From a bacterium (GTDB lineage: Bacteria; Gemmatimonadota; Glassbacteria; GWA2-58-10): 58,298 nucleotides of DNA. This document shows positions 45,759-54,200 of the stretch, piece by piece. The position numbers and the translations under genes were made by a program. Every line of letters begins with the position of its first letter. Position 1 is the first letter of the stretch. Under the pieces are notes generated by a model. That model searched no databases. It worked only from the letters and a program-made list of their open reading frames with translations, and was not told where the DNA came from. The stretch is taken from NCBI GenBank assembly GCA_021372515.1, contig JAJFUG010000165.1, positions 1 to 58,298 on the forward strand, given 5' to 3'.

Positions 45759-46940
45759 ATGAAATGGCACAACACACAATATCCCGGTGTCCGTTACCGG
45801 ACGCACCCTACAAGAAAGAACGGGGTGAAATTCGATCAGTATTTCTCGATCCGGTATCATCTAAACGGACGGCTGAAAGAAGAAGGACTCGGCTGGGCCT
45901 CTAAGGGAATGTCTGCGCAGAAGGCGTCATTACAGCTTGGGGAATTAAAAGAGGCGCAGCGGCTCGGCAAAGGCGCACAGACATTAGCCGAACAGAGGGC
46001 TCAAGCGAAACGTGACGCGGAAACGAGGGAATCTCTGACCTTCTCCAGTTTCTTCAACGAGACTTATCTGCCACTGGCCGAAGCCGATAAAACGAAAGGA
46101 ACGATGGTCCGGGAGCGCTCACTGTTCAAACAGTGGCTTGAGCCAAATCTCGGCGGCATAACGCTATCGAGACTCTCCCCTCTGGACCTTGAACGGCTCA
46201 AGAAAAAAATGACCGATGCAGAACAATCCCCCCGCTCAATCACATACGCACTGGCGCTTGTGAGGCAGGTTATCAACCGGGCCAAAGGTATGAACCTGTT
46301 CGAGGGCGACAATCCGGTCAACAAAGTCCGCAAACCCTCGAAAGACAACAGGCGTATGCGTTTCCTGTCGCACTCTGAGGCCGCGAGACTGTTGAACGAG
46401 CTTCTGGCCGGGGGATATTACGATATTCACGACATGACCTTGCTTTCCCTGTATTGCGGATTACGGGCGGGTGAGATTTTTTCTCTGCCCTGGGACTGCA
46501 TCGACTTCGATCGGGGGCAAATACTAATCCGGGATACCAAAAGCGGGCGTAACAGGATTGCTTACATGACCGGGCCGGTCAGGGAAATGCTTCTCCGGCG
46601 GCAGGCAACGGCCAGTGAAGGACTCTTGTTCCAGAAACCGGACGGCGGGAGGATCGGCCAGATTCCGCATACCTTCATCTGGACCGTTGACAAGCTTGGA
46701 CTGAACAAGGGTGTTGCGGACCGCCGGGACAAGGTTGTTTTTCACACCCTGCGGCACACGTTCGCAAGCTGGCTTGTGGAGAGTGGCGTTGACCTTTACA
46801 CGGTCAAAACGCTCCTGGGGCATCAAACCCTTGCCATGACTGAAAGATATTCCCATCTGAGTCAAGGCACGCTCCAACAGGCAGTTGCAAAACTAAGCCA
46901 GTCGAAAGAAGGCAAATCAGCTAAAGAAATAGTCGCTTAG
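45759..46940 (+). CDS. int: Tyrosine recombinase (phage-type integrase)
   Basis: A 393-residue site-specific recombinase. The N-terminal part (1-90) resembles an arm-binding domain, followed by a SAM-like core-binding domain (FSSFFNETYLPLAEADKTKGT). The catalytic domain has R236 (CGLRAGE), K261, H329 and R332 (HTLRHTFAS), H355 (LLGHQT) and nucleophile Y364 (TERYSHL): all expected residues are present, so it should be active. ATG 45759 follows AGGAGG. Its position 155 bases inside the left attachment site matches a tRNA-integrating element. Confidence 0.95.
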   Translation: MKWHNTQYPGVRYRTHPTRKNGVKFDQYFSIRYHLNGRLKEEGLGWASKGMSAQKASLQLGELKEAQRLGKGAQTLAEQRAQAKRDAETRESLTFSSFFNETYLPLAEADKTKGTMVRERSLFKQWLEPNLGGITLSRLSPLDLERLKKKMTDAEQSPRSITYALALVRQVINRAKGMNLFEGDNPVNKVRKPSKDNRRMRFLSHSEAARLLNELLAGGYYDIHDMTLLSLYCGLRAGEIFSLPWDCIDFDRGQILIRDTKSGRNRIAYMTGPVREMLLRRQATASEGLLFQKPDGGRIGQIPHTFIWTVDKLGLNKGVADRRDKVVFHTLRHTFASWLVESGVDLYTVKTLLGHQTLAMTERYSHLSQGTLQQAVAKLSQSKEGKSAKEIVA

Positions 46941-46947
46941 GGACACT

Positions 46948-47661
46948 GTGACTATCGCGCAAACCGGTATGGAGGTTGTCAACCTTATGGACAGCGGTGA
47001 AACGAATGAATCACTTTGTTTGACAGAGAAGCTGAAGCAGGAATTTCGGGAAAAACTTATCAGTAGTAAATATAACAAGCCCAAGTATACTTCTTTTGAA
47101 TATGTTGTCGATAAGTTTATTTCTGAACTCGATTCCTACCTTCCAGCCGCAAAATGGAGACTGAGTACAGAACCAGTAGATATAACTCGTGGTCGGAAAA
47201 AACAAAAAGAGGGAATAAATGCATTAAACCGAGCTATCAGACATTTTGAAGAAGCGCTAATGATAATGTACCCTGGTACGAAATCTGAGGATGTGACAAC
47301 TTATCTGTCAAATTTTTCTCTATACGCTGACCTTTATAAGTTACGGGACAAGTTTGTTGAAGCGCTTAAACTTAAATCCAATGGACGGCCAAATTGTATC
47401 AAGACCTATTTCCCGGAAACTCCGGGAGATGTTAATAACATGGTACTTCCCGACATGATGCAAGAAGTCATTCAAAATATAGTCTATATTTTCTGGATGA
47501 ATATTGGAAAACCAACTGTCTATCGAGATGGTCCGATGTTTGAAATTGTTAGAAAAACCCTCGAAATACTCAATAGGCATCAATCTGAACTTTACAACCG
47601 GATTAAAACCGCCATAGATACTTTGGCCGCTTTGCATCCCCACGTATTGACCCACAAATAA
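46948..47661 (+). CDS. Island protein of unknown function
   Basis: A 237-residue, Lys/Asn/Tyr-rich, predicted helical protein encoded by markedly AT-rich DNA unlike the flanking chromosome. It has no signal peptide or membrane segment and I recognise no family. GTG 46948 has AGGGA close in front; ATG 46987 with GGAGG 11 bases before it is an alternative start. It follows the integrase by only 7 bases, so it may be co-transcribed with it. Confidence 0.55.
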   Translation: MTIAQTGMEVVNLMDSGETNESLCLTEKLKQEFREKLISSKYNKPKYTSFEYVVDKFISELDSYLPAAKWRLSTEPVDITRGRKKQKEGINALNRAIRHFEEALMIMYPGTKSEDVTTYLSNFSLYADLYKLRDKFVEALKLKSNGRPNCIKTYFPETPGDVNNMVLPDMMQEVIQNIVYIFWMNIGKPTVYRDGPMFEIVRKTLEILNRHQSELYNRIKTAIDTLAALHPHVLTHK

Positions 47662-47799
47662 TTAGCTCTTTTCCCTATCCTCCCCTTGATAGTTGGGAGA
47701 ACTGGACGAAAAATCGTCCAGTTCTTCGACTTTAATTTAGCCTTTCTAAAGAACATTTTAAACAGACGCAAACAACCATTCATATCATGGAGGTGGCAA

Positions 47800-48033
47800 T
47801 TGCACAATTCTGCGCTTGAGCGATTGAAAGAGACCTGGCCAAGTTCTGTTGTGGCCAGGACGGAAGTAAAGCGATTTTCAGGGGGTGTTTTGAATGGTCG
47901 CACACTCGCAAACCTTGATTCACAAGGAATTGGTCCCACTGGGAGATTTAAGATCGGCAGGAAAACCGTCTACCCGGTTGAGGAACTAATTGCCTGGATG
48001 CGTTCGAGGATCACCGAACCGAGCGGGCGTTAA
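47800..48033 (+). CDS. AlpA/excisionase-like DNA-binding protein, TTG start
   Basis: A 77-residue protein. VLNGRTLANLDSQGIGPTGRFKIGRKTVYPVEELIAWMRSR has the winged helix-turn-helix layout of excisionase/AlpA proteins, in which the IGRKTVYPVEELIAWM segment is the wing and last helix. The start is TTG 47800, with GGAGG six bases upstream. Such proteins bend attachment-site DNA or switch on element genes. The Rep-like gene begins 18 bases later. Confidence 0.65.
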   Translation: MHNSALERLKETWPSSVVARTEVKRFSGGVLNGRTLANLDSQGIGPTGRFKIGRKTVYPVEELIAWMRSRITEPSGR

Positions 48034-48051
48034 CCGGATCGGGGGCGAGAC

Positions 48052-48633
48052 GTGGAACCGATCAGACCGGATACGATTTATCAACCTATCGGGCGGTTTT
48101 TGCAGGTGGAGCACGACTTGTTATTCTCCCGCGCATACTTATCGCTTTCCGGTAGGTCGAAAGACCTGTTTCACCTTCTCTTTTCAAAACTCCGCTGGGA
48201 GCGCGGCGGCAACAGCGACCGGCGGGGCAAAACGAAAACCGGGAGGCGGCGCTGCGCAATCAACAACGGTGAAATTGTGGCAACTTATGAGGAAATCATG
48301 GAGGCGCTGGGGATCGGTTCTCGCGCGACAGTCTCGCGGTCGATCCAGGAACTTCTTGAGAGGGGCTTCATCGACTTGACCCGGCCCGGCTGCGGCAAGT
48401 TAAAGATTTCAAGCCTTTTTGCAATCTCGAACCGCTGGAGGTTGTACGGCGAGGACGGGTTCATTTTGGCCCCTGAAAACAGACGGAAGAACGAGGCGGT
48501 GAAAGCACGGTCGAAACGTTCAGGAGAGAAGCTTTTCAGTCCCACAGATAGGGACAGAACAAATGCAGCAGCAGCACGGCAGGAAAGAAAGAACGGGGGC
48601 AACGGCAAGGCCACAAAAACAGCGCTACGCTGA
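48052..48633 (+). CDS. Winged-helix replication-initiator-like protein
   Basis: A 193-residue protein. IVATYEEIMEALGIGSRATVSRSIQELLERGFIDLTRPG is a winged helix-turn-helix, and AISNRWRLYGEDGF resembles phage and plasmid replication proteins. The C-terminal 50 residues are basic and probably disordered. It starts at GTG 48052. Iteron-like repeats begin 108 bases past its stop, supporting a role in replication initiation or its control; it could instead be only a repressor. Confidence 0.55.
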   Translation: MEPIRPDTIYQPIGRFLQVEHDLLFSRAYLSLSGRSKDLFHLLFSKLRWERGGNSDRRGKTKTGRRRCAINNGEIVATYEEIMEALGIGSRATVSRSIQELLERGFIDLTRPGCGKLKISSLFAISNRWRLYGEDGFILAPENRRKNEAVKARSKRSGEKLFSPTDRDRTNAAAARQERKNGGNGKATKTALR

Positions 48634-48945
48634 ATACTGTAACAATGCGTACCACTCATGCGCACTTGAGGGACTGAAATGAGGGCAATCGCGGTAAGAC
48701 CTTTAAAGACAAGAAATAAAAAGATAAAAACAACATTCCACAAGTACACATGGCAGGCACTTGAGAGAAAATACAAATTCCATCAACAAGTGCGCATGGA
48801 TAGCACTTGACAAGTACACATGGCAGGCACTTGAAAAACTCAGGTTCTGCGATCCACGGCGCGGAGCCTGAAAGGGCCGGTGCGGGCGGTGAACTCGCCC
48901 TCATCGCCCCCGGCCCGCTAACTCGAACCGGAAAGGAATTGCGCG
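48634..48945. repeat. Iteron-like repeats, candidate replication origin
   Basis: Three 24-base repeats of pattern CAAGT-N13-ACTTGA lie at 48741-48764, 48787-48810 and 48811-48834. The first and third are identical; the middle differs in the core. Each is an imperfect palindrome (CAAGTGC/GCACTTG in the middle copy). A partial copy in reverse orientation, CATGCGCACTTG, lies at 48657-48668. The region around them is AT-rich (TTTAAAGACAAGAAATAAAAA), as in origins. No gene is credible here. Confidence 0.6.
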
Positions 48946-49293
48946 ATGCCGATTGAATGCGTCTTATGCGGGCAGCCTGAGGAAGCTTACAATTTTTTCA
49001 GAGGCCGCCAGGAGCAGGTCAAGCCTGGGCTGGATGTCAGATATATCGTCTGTTCACGGTGCATTCACCGGCTGATTGAAGCCGATCAGGTTAGTCTGCA
49101 ACGGCTTTATAGGAAAGCCAAAGAGAAAGGCAAACCATTGCAGGTGGAAGTCATTTCCAAGTATCTCAACAAAGGAGGAGAACGTGTCCCAGAAGCCAAG
49201 CGGATTAAACCAGGTATGGCCGGAGCGCGAGCTGTGCGCGCAGCTCGGTCTACCTTTCACAGATGCCACAGGGCGGTCGCGGGTGCTCGGTAA
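48946..49293 (+). CDS. Small zinc-ribbon-like protein
   Basis: A 115-residue protein with CVLC (C5, C8) and CSRCIH (C36, C39, H41), a probable four-Cys zinc ribbon. AAAGGA precedes ATG 48946. The last ~36 codons overlap the excisionase-like gene in another frame and encode Ala/Arg-rich sequence with no homology pattern, so the true protein may have ended earlier and been extended by a frameshift mutation. Confidence 0.45.
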   Translation: MPIECVLCGQPEEAYNFFRGRQEQVKPGLDVRYIVCSRCIHRLIEADQVSLQRLYRKAKEKGKPLQVEVISKYLNKGGERVPEAKRIKPGMAGARAVRAARSTFHRCHRAVAGAR

Positions 49294-49426
49294 CTGGATT
49301 CGCGGTGGGCTGGCATATGCCGAAAAAGGCGGACGGCGATTCTTTTTCGAGGATGACGTTGTGTCGTATCTCTACAACCGCCGGAAAGTAGTCCGTGCCG
49401 CCGAGATAACTGAAAACGAGGAATAG
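49184..49426 (+). CDS. Second excisionase-like DNA-binding protein, GTG start
   Basis: An 80-residue protein. VWPERELCAQLGLPFTDATGRSRVLGNWIRGGLAYAEKGGRRFFFEDDVVSYLYNRRK matches the HTH-17/excisionase layout: helix, turn, then a wing and a final helix with basic residues. GTG 49184 has a strong AGGAGG site four bases upstream, which fixes the start. It overlaps the zinc-ribbon gene by 110 bases in a different frame. Confidence 0.65.
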   Translation: MSQKPSGLNQVWPERELCAQLGLPFTDATGRSRVLGNWIRGGLAYAEKGGRRFFFEDDVVSYLYNRRKVVRAAEITENEE

Positions 49427-49989
49427 GGTTCATGGGGGGTTCGAGGCGGGTTCAAGGGGCGTTCGAGGGGGTCTTTTTTCTACCCTTATCCCGATATAGG
49501 CCGGTGATTTGTGAAGTATTGTCAACGAAAGGCTAATATACCGCCAATCAATGAGATAAGAACAGTGAATCCCTTCAAGTCCTTCAACCGAAAAAAACTC
49601 AACTTTCCTTAACCTCGCGCGCACGTGCGCGCGTTTTTTATGGCGTCTGAAAACGCCTCACACGTTGGGATGAATCGCCCGGATGTCAACTCCTGTCAAC
49701 ATTCTGAAAATCTCAACTATTATCAACAGTCTTTCGGTACTCTCGTTCTCGCTACGGTAACGGGTTGGAAAAGGAGAGGCCAGAAGAGAGAGTTAGGCTT
49801 GTGGCAAGATCGTTTTATCAGGGCCGCTTGAGCGCTTCCTGGGATACTCTCTCGCGCGCACGCGCGCGCGATTAGGAGTCCCGAAACTCCGGAAAGTATC
49901 TTTGCAAAATGACTTCTTTGCCAAAGTTTATCGCCTCGAATCCCCGACGTCGTTTACCGAAAAAATCATAAACAATGTTTGTCGGCAAC
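49427..49989. other. 563-base gap with CG-rich palindromes and TCAAC repeats
   Basis: No gene. CGCGCGCAC palindrome at 49616-49633 is followed by TTTTTT and looks like a terminator; a similar CGCGCGCAC element lies at 49853-49870. TCAAC occurs at 49686, 49696, 49712 and 49723 in one orientation, about one helical turn apart in two cases. GTTCRAGG is repeated at about 49439, 49448 and 49460. Purpose unknown; a transfer or regulatory region is possible. Confidence 0.4.
49616..49639 (+). terminator. CG-palindrome terminator
   Basis: An 18-bp palindrome CGCGCGCAC/GTGCGCGCG directly followed by six T residues, 190 bases after the excisionase-like gene. Confidence 0.55.
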
Positions 49990-50436
49990 TCATTCTTCTG
50001 GCAGCATTTCGGGATGGTTGGTTTTCAGCCATTCTGTGACTCTGCTTTTCAGCTCCAGGGCCAGCGCCTTCATTTCCTCGGCTTCTTTTTCCGAAACCAG
50101 TCCCGCCGAATCATACTGGCTGATATTCCGTTTCTTCCGGAAAGCGTCGAACTTATCAACCAGCGCTTTCTCCGCTCCGATGGTCAATGCCAGACTGCCG
50201 ATGGTCCGGTAATGGCCGCTCTCGCGGGACGGGCGAAAACCGGAAGCCGCCAGCGCCGCCATAGCCAGCCGAAGGGCCGCGGTGTAGGCCATAATAAGTT
50301 GCCACTCTGGATCGACCCCCGGCACGGCGGAATTGTTCAAATCCAAGTCTGCGGCGGAAAGGAGGTCGGCTATTTCTCCGGAACTCGTCCGGTGCTCCAC
50401 GAGCCAGCCGTTATTCAACCAATCTGTCAAATTCAT
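49990..50436 (-). CDS. HEPN-domain protein (toxin of an MNT-HEPN pair)
   Basis: A 148-residue helical HEPN protein. The late motif FRKKRNISQYD (R100-R103-N104...Y108) is the variant of the Rx4-6H RNase motif often seen in MNT-HEPN toxins, but the catalytic His is replaced, so RNase activity is uncertain. Toxins of this type can be modified on a Tyr by their nucleotidyltransferase partner. ATG 50436 lies inside the end of the partner gene (26-base overlap). Confidence 0.8.
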   Translation of the reverse strand: MNLTDWLNNGWLVEHRTSSGEIADLLSAADLDLNNSAVPGVDPEWQLIMAYTAALRLAMAALAASGFRPSRESGHYRTIGSLALTIGAEKALVDKFDAFRKKRNISQYDSAGLVSEKEAEEMKALALELKSRVTEWLKTNHPEMLPEE

Positions 50437-51007
50437 CAGCCGAGCCGATCAGATAGATTTTTTCAGTGCCCTTGAGCTTGCCCACAAAGTGTTTCCGGGC
50501 GGCTTGCCCCTTGAATTCTTCCTCGGAATACACAACCGGGTTGATCTCACGGGCCAGGGTTTCCTGGGCTTCCGACAGGGCGGAAACCACCTCGCCGAAC
50601 GAGACTGCGCCTATCACCGCGAGGTCTATATCGCTGCGGGCCTGTGCGCTGTTTGTGGCAAAAGAACCGAAGACGAAGGCGATGCGGATGTTATGCCCAA
50701 ACCCGGCCAGCGCCCGGCGCAGGACATCCGCCACGCCGCCGGTTTTGACCAACAGGGACTTGAGTTCGCCGAAAAACGGACAATCCCGGTTGGCCTGGTA
50801 GAACACCTGCCGGCCTTTTCTTGTTCTCAGCAGGATGCCGCAGGCGGCCAAGCGCGCAAGCTCGCGCTGGACCGCTCCCTGACCGGTTTTGACCGTTCCG
50901 CTCACCTGACGCAGGTAGAATTCCCGCTCCGGGTGGGTGAAAAACAGGGCCAGCACGGCCAGGCGGGTCTTGCCGAAAAGGGCCTCAGCCCCGCCTTTAG
51001 AAATCAT
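50411..51007 (-). CDS. Winged-helix/MNT nucleotidyltransferase fusion (antitoxin)
   Basis: A 198-residue protein. Residues 1-80 form a winged helix (ALFGKTRLAVLALFFTHPEREFYLRQVSGTVKTGQGAVQRELARLAACGILLRTRKGRQ) that should bind the operator. Residues 108-190 are a minimal nucleotidyltransferase with GSFATNSAQARSDIDL (S115, D126, D128). In known pairs the MNT antitoxin adds AMP to HEPN Tyr; the fusion suggests it also represses its own operon. I chose ATG 51007 because the conserved sequence begins there and GAG lies just upstream; ATG 51016 and 51037 are alternatives. Confidence 0.85.
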   Translation of the reverse strand: MISKGGAEALFGKTRLAVLALFFTHPEREFYLRQVSGTVKTGQGAVQRELARLAACGILLRTRKGRQVFYQANRDCPFFGELKSLLVKTGGVADVLRRALAGFGHNIRIAFVFGSFATNSAQARSDIDLAVIGAVSFGEVVSALSEAQETLAREINPVVYSEEEFKGQAARKHFVGKLKGTEKIYLIGSADEFDRLVE

Positions 51008-51011
51008 TGTT

Positions 51012-51046
51012 CTCATATTGGGTGCTATTGAACTCATTTTGGGTGC
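51012..51046. promoter_or_regulatory. Duplicated CTCATNTTGGGTGC operator of the MNT-HEPN pair
   Basis: CTCATATTGGGTGC (51012-51025) and CTCATTTTGGGTGC (51033-51046) are 21 bases apart, two helical turns, just upstream of the antitoxin start. A winged-helix dimer could bind both. Confidence 0.55.
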
Positions 51047-51240
51047 AAAGAATGTGTGCTTTTGACGTCCGGGCATAAAACAAAGGCCGGAAGGACGAGA
51101 TGAGTTAAAAAGCAATTTACACGCTCAATAACTGATTTTCAAGAAAACGTTTTTCGCCGCGCGGTATCAGCCTGGACCCCTTTTACAAGAGACAAAAATC
51201 AAGTTGCAAGTGCTCAACTGCGCTGAAGTTCTCTGGGAAA

Positions 51241-54200
51241 TCAACGCCGCACCACCCGGAAGCCTATTGAAGATTGTTTCCAGTTCAGATCACCCCAGAA
51301 TTCGCGGAGGAATGAAGTTAGCTCTTGGCTTTCTCTTTCAGCGCCTTTATAACTCCCCCCCCGCAAGGTTCGACCATGACCATCATCGGTCGATGGGCCT
51401 TGCGGATTATTCGCATAGGCGCTGCCGTAGTCTCCGTACCAGTCGTTACACCACTCCGCGACATTGCCAAGCATGTCAAATAGTCTGAAGGTATTTGGTT
51501 CCTTTAAACCCACCGTTTGTGTCATATCACCGCTGTTAAATTGATGCCATGCCGCCCGGTTCAGGTCGTCCCCGCTGTCCCCGGTATAATATTTCGTGGT
51601 GGTCCCGGCCCGGCAGGCGTATTCCCACTCCGCTTCCGTCGGCAAGCGGAAACCATTCTTTGAAAAGTCACAAGCCCAAGTCGCAAGATTGTAGCAGGGC
51701 TGCAATCCCGCCTTCTCGCTGAGTTTATTGCAGAAAGTCACCGCATCGTACCAGCTTACCTGCTCCACCGGGCGCTCCGAATCGCCGGGTAAGCCGGAGA
51801 AATAAGAGGGATTCGAACCAACCACCGCCTGGTACTGCGCCTGCGTGATTTCATAGCAGCCCATCTGGAAGGCGCTCAATGTCACAATGCGCGTCAGCCC
51901 CATCTGGAACAACCCGCTGGGGATGGAAATCAGTGTAAGGCCCTGTACTTTCGTGCTGTCACCAGGTAACTCGCTGTCGGCGGTCGCGGTTATTTTGCTT
52001 GCCGTAACGTCCGAACCGCTCACCGTCACCTCAAGACACGCCGGGCTGAAAGTATAACCAGACTTGCCGGGGATAACTGTATACTCGCCATCGGGGAGTC
52101 CGATTAAATAATCGCCTGTTACGCCGGTGGCGGTGAGCCTGTCGATCCCGCCGCCGGTTACATACACGTTCACGTCCGAAAGCCCCGCACCGGATTCCAA
52201 TATCTTCCCCTTTAAAATCTGACGTCGCACAACCCGGAAGCCTAATCCGTCGCCCGGCCAGTCCCAAGTCCAGGTGTCAACACCGCCGTCCGGTTTGCTG
52301 CTGAAACGAGAACCAGACCGCAAGTAATCGGGGTCGCGGACGTTGCCCCAGCTGCCGCCCCGAACAACACGGTTGGAGCCGCTGGAAGGCCCTGTCGGGT
52401 CAGTTTGGCTCTGATTATTGTATGCTCCATACCAGTCGTTGCACCACTCCGCGACATTTCCACTCAGGTCATGCAGGCCGAAAGGATTAGCCGAGTAACT
52501 GCCGACTTTAGTTGGATATCCAACGTTACGGTTATAATTAGCTTTCTCAGGACTGATAGTCCCATCATCCGTCCCGTACTCATACTGCCTGCCACCTCGG
52601 GCGGCGTACTCCCACTCCGCCTCGGTCGGCAGGTCAAAACCGTATTTCATGGCAAACGCCTTAGCTCCATACCAGGTAATATATACCACCGGCATATTTT
52701 CCTTACCCGGCTCTACGCTGAAACTCGTCCCATTGTAACTGATCCAACACTTGTTGTTGTTGTCAAGAACATAAAGAAAATAACTCATCCCACACAGGTA
52801 AATGTACTCTTGGCCGATGTAAGCCCCTTTCGTCCCGGTCACGCTACTCGTTGTTGCTGTTATTTCCCCGTCCGCCAGAGCTACATTCAAAAAAGCCGCA
52901 TACTGTGCGTTCGTCACCTCGTAGCGGCCCATCTGGAAAGCGCTCAGTGTTGCCAGGTTTCCCCCCATCGAAACTCGCCCGCTGGGTAAAGAAACCAGTG
53001 ACATGATGGGAGTAAGATGCCCGGCGCTGAAATGGTAATTCTGGGTAACTTTTCCCGGAGCTAAAAACAGGTCCACGTAGAAAGGGTCCTTGTCCACTTC
53101 GGCCAGGTTCTTGAAAACGTTGCCCGCCACCGAATGGAGCAAGGTTACGCAATTGCGCATGTTGTCGGTCGCCGCATCCCGCCAGAAAAAGCTCAGGACT
53201 ATATCCTTGTTGCTTTCAATAAAACCAAGAACCGCCCTTAGCATCGCCGGGGCAGTCCCCGCCTGGAAACCTTCCTTTAATATCGTGGCCCCCCCGGCGT
53301 CTTTCAGGATATCCGTCAGGGATTCAAGCTTTTCCTCCGGGCCGGGAACCTTGTTTACCAGGTCGATTACGTCTATCACCATCTTGCCGCTGTTGTAGAG
53401 CGTCCCCCGTCCCTCGGGCCAGGCCGGGTCCCACCAGTGCGGGCTGCTGGAATCGAACCCCTTGCACATTACCGCACTCAGGGAATCACCCGAATCCATG
53501 CCCTGCAATGTCCGGCCTAACTCACCGGTATACGGGATCAAACTCCATTTCCAGGGTCTCGGCTTTTGCATGAAAGATTTTTTCGGACTTGCCGCTCTGA
53601 AATCAAACAGCGCAGTCCCGTAATGGACATAGTAAGGGTTGCTGAATTCGAGTTGTCCATTCTCTCCCAGCCGGACATCGGGATCGGAACGGTCGGGAAT
53701 GGTTGAATCTTGCGGGATGCCCTGCTCCTCCATGCCGTCGTAAACGTCCCTGGCGATCTCGTCGGCCAGGCGGAATATCTCCGGGTGGCTGTCATCCACT
53801 AAGTAACCGGGATTAAGGCCGGAGTTCAGGATTGCGCCGATCTGTGTTACAAGCTCCTGAAACCTCGTATGCTGCGCGGCCCGCTCAGCGAATGCCTTTC
53901 TTTCCTGGGCGCTCGTGCCAAAAACCGCCGGGTTCAGCATGACAAGACTCAAGGCGGTGCTCTGCACACCCAGCGAGATGTTGTCGGAAGCGGAAAGCTT
54001 TGTGAAGCCTTCCTTCCCCTTTACTCCGGAAAGGCCCGTGCCGGGAACATTGGTCATAAAGCTCAACAGCACTGGCGCGCCAGAGGCGTTGGTCGCCACG
54101 ATAAAAGTCGCTTCCGTGCTGTCGGTCAACCGGGCGTTGAAGGAACCGTCGCTCCCCACTCTGTTTTCGTCCTGGATGGAAAATACGGTCAACTCCGACA

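Noticed and set aside
48741-48834. CRISPR array
   Set aside because: Only three repeats, two of them directly adjacent without a spacer, and no cas gene; an iteron pattern fits better.
51241-51400. C-terminal SUMF segment as the variable region of a diversity-generating retroelement
   Set aside because: The SUMF fold and the ending GFRVVRR fit such targets, but there is no reverse transcriptase, no template repeat and no adenine-biased near-repeat in the window.
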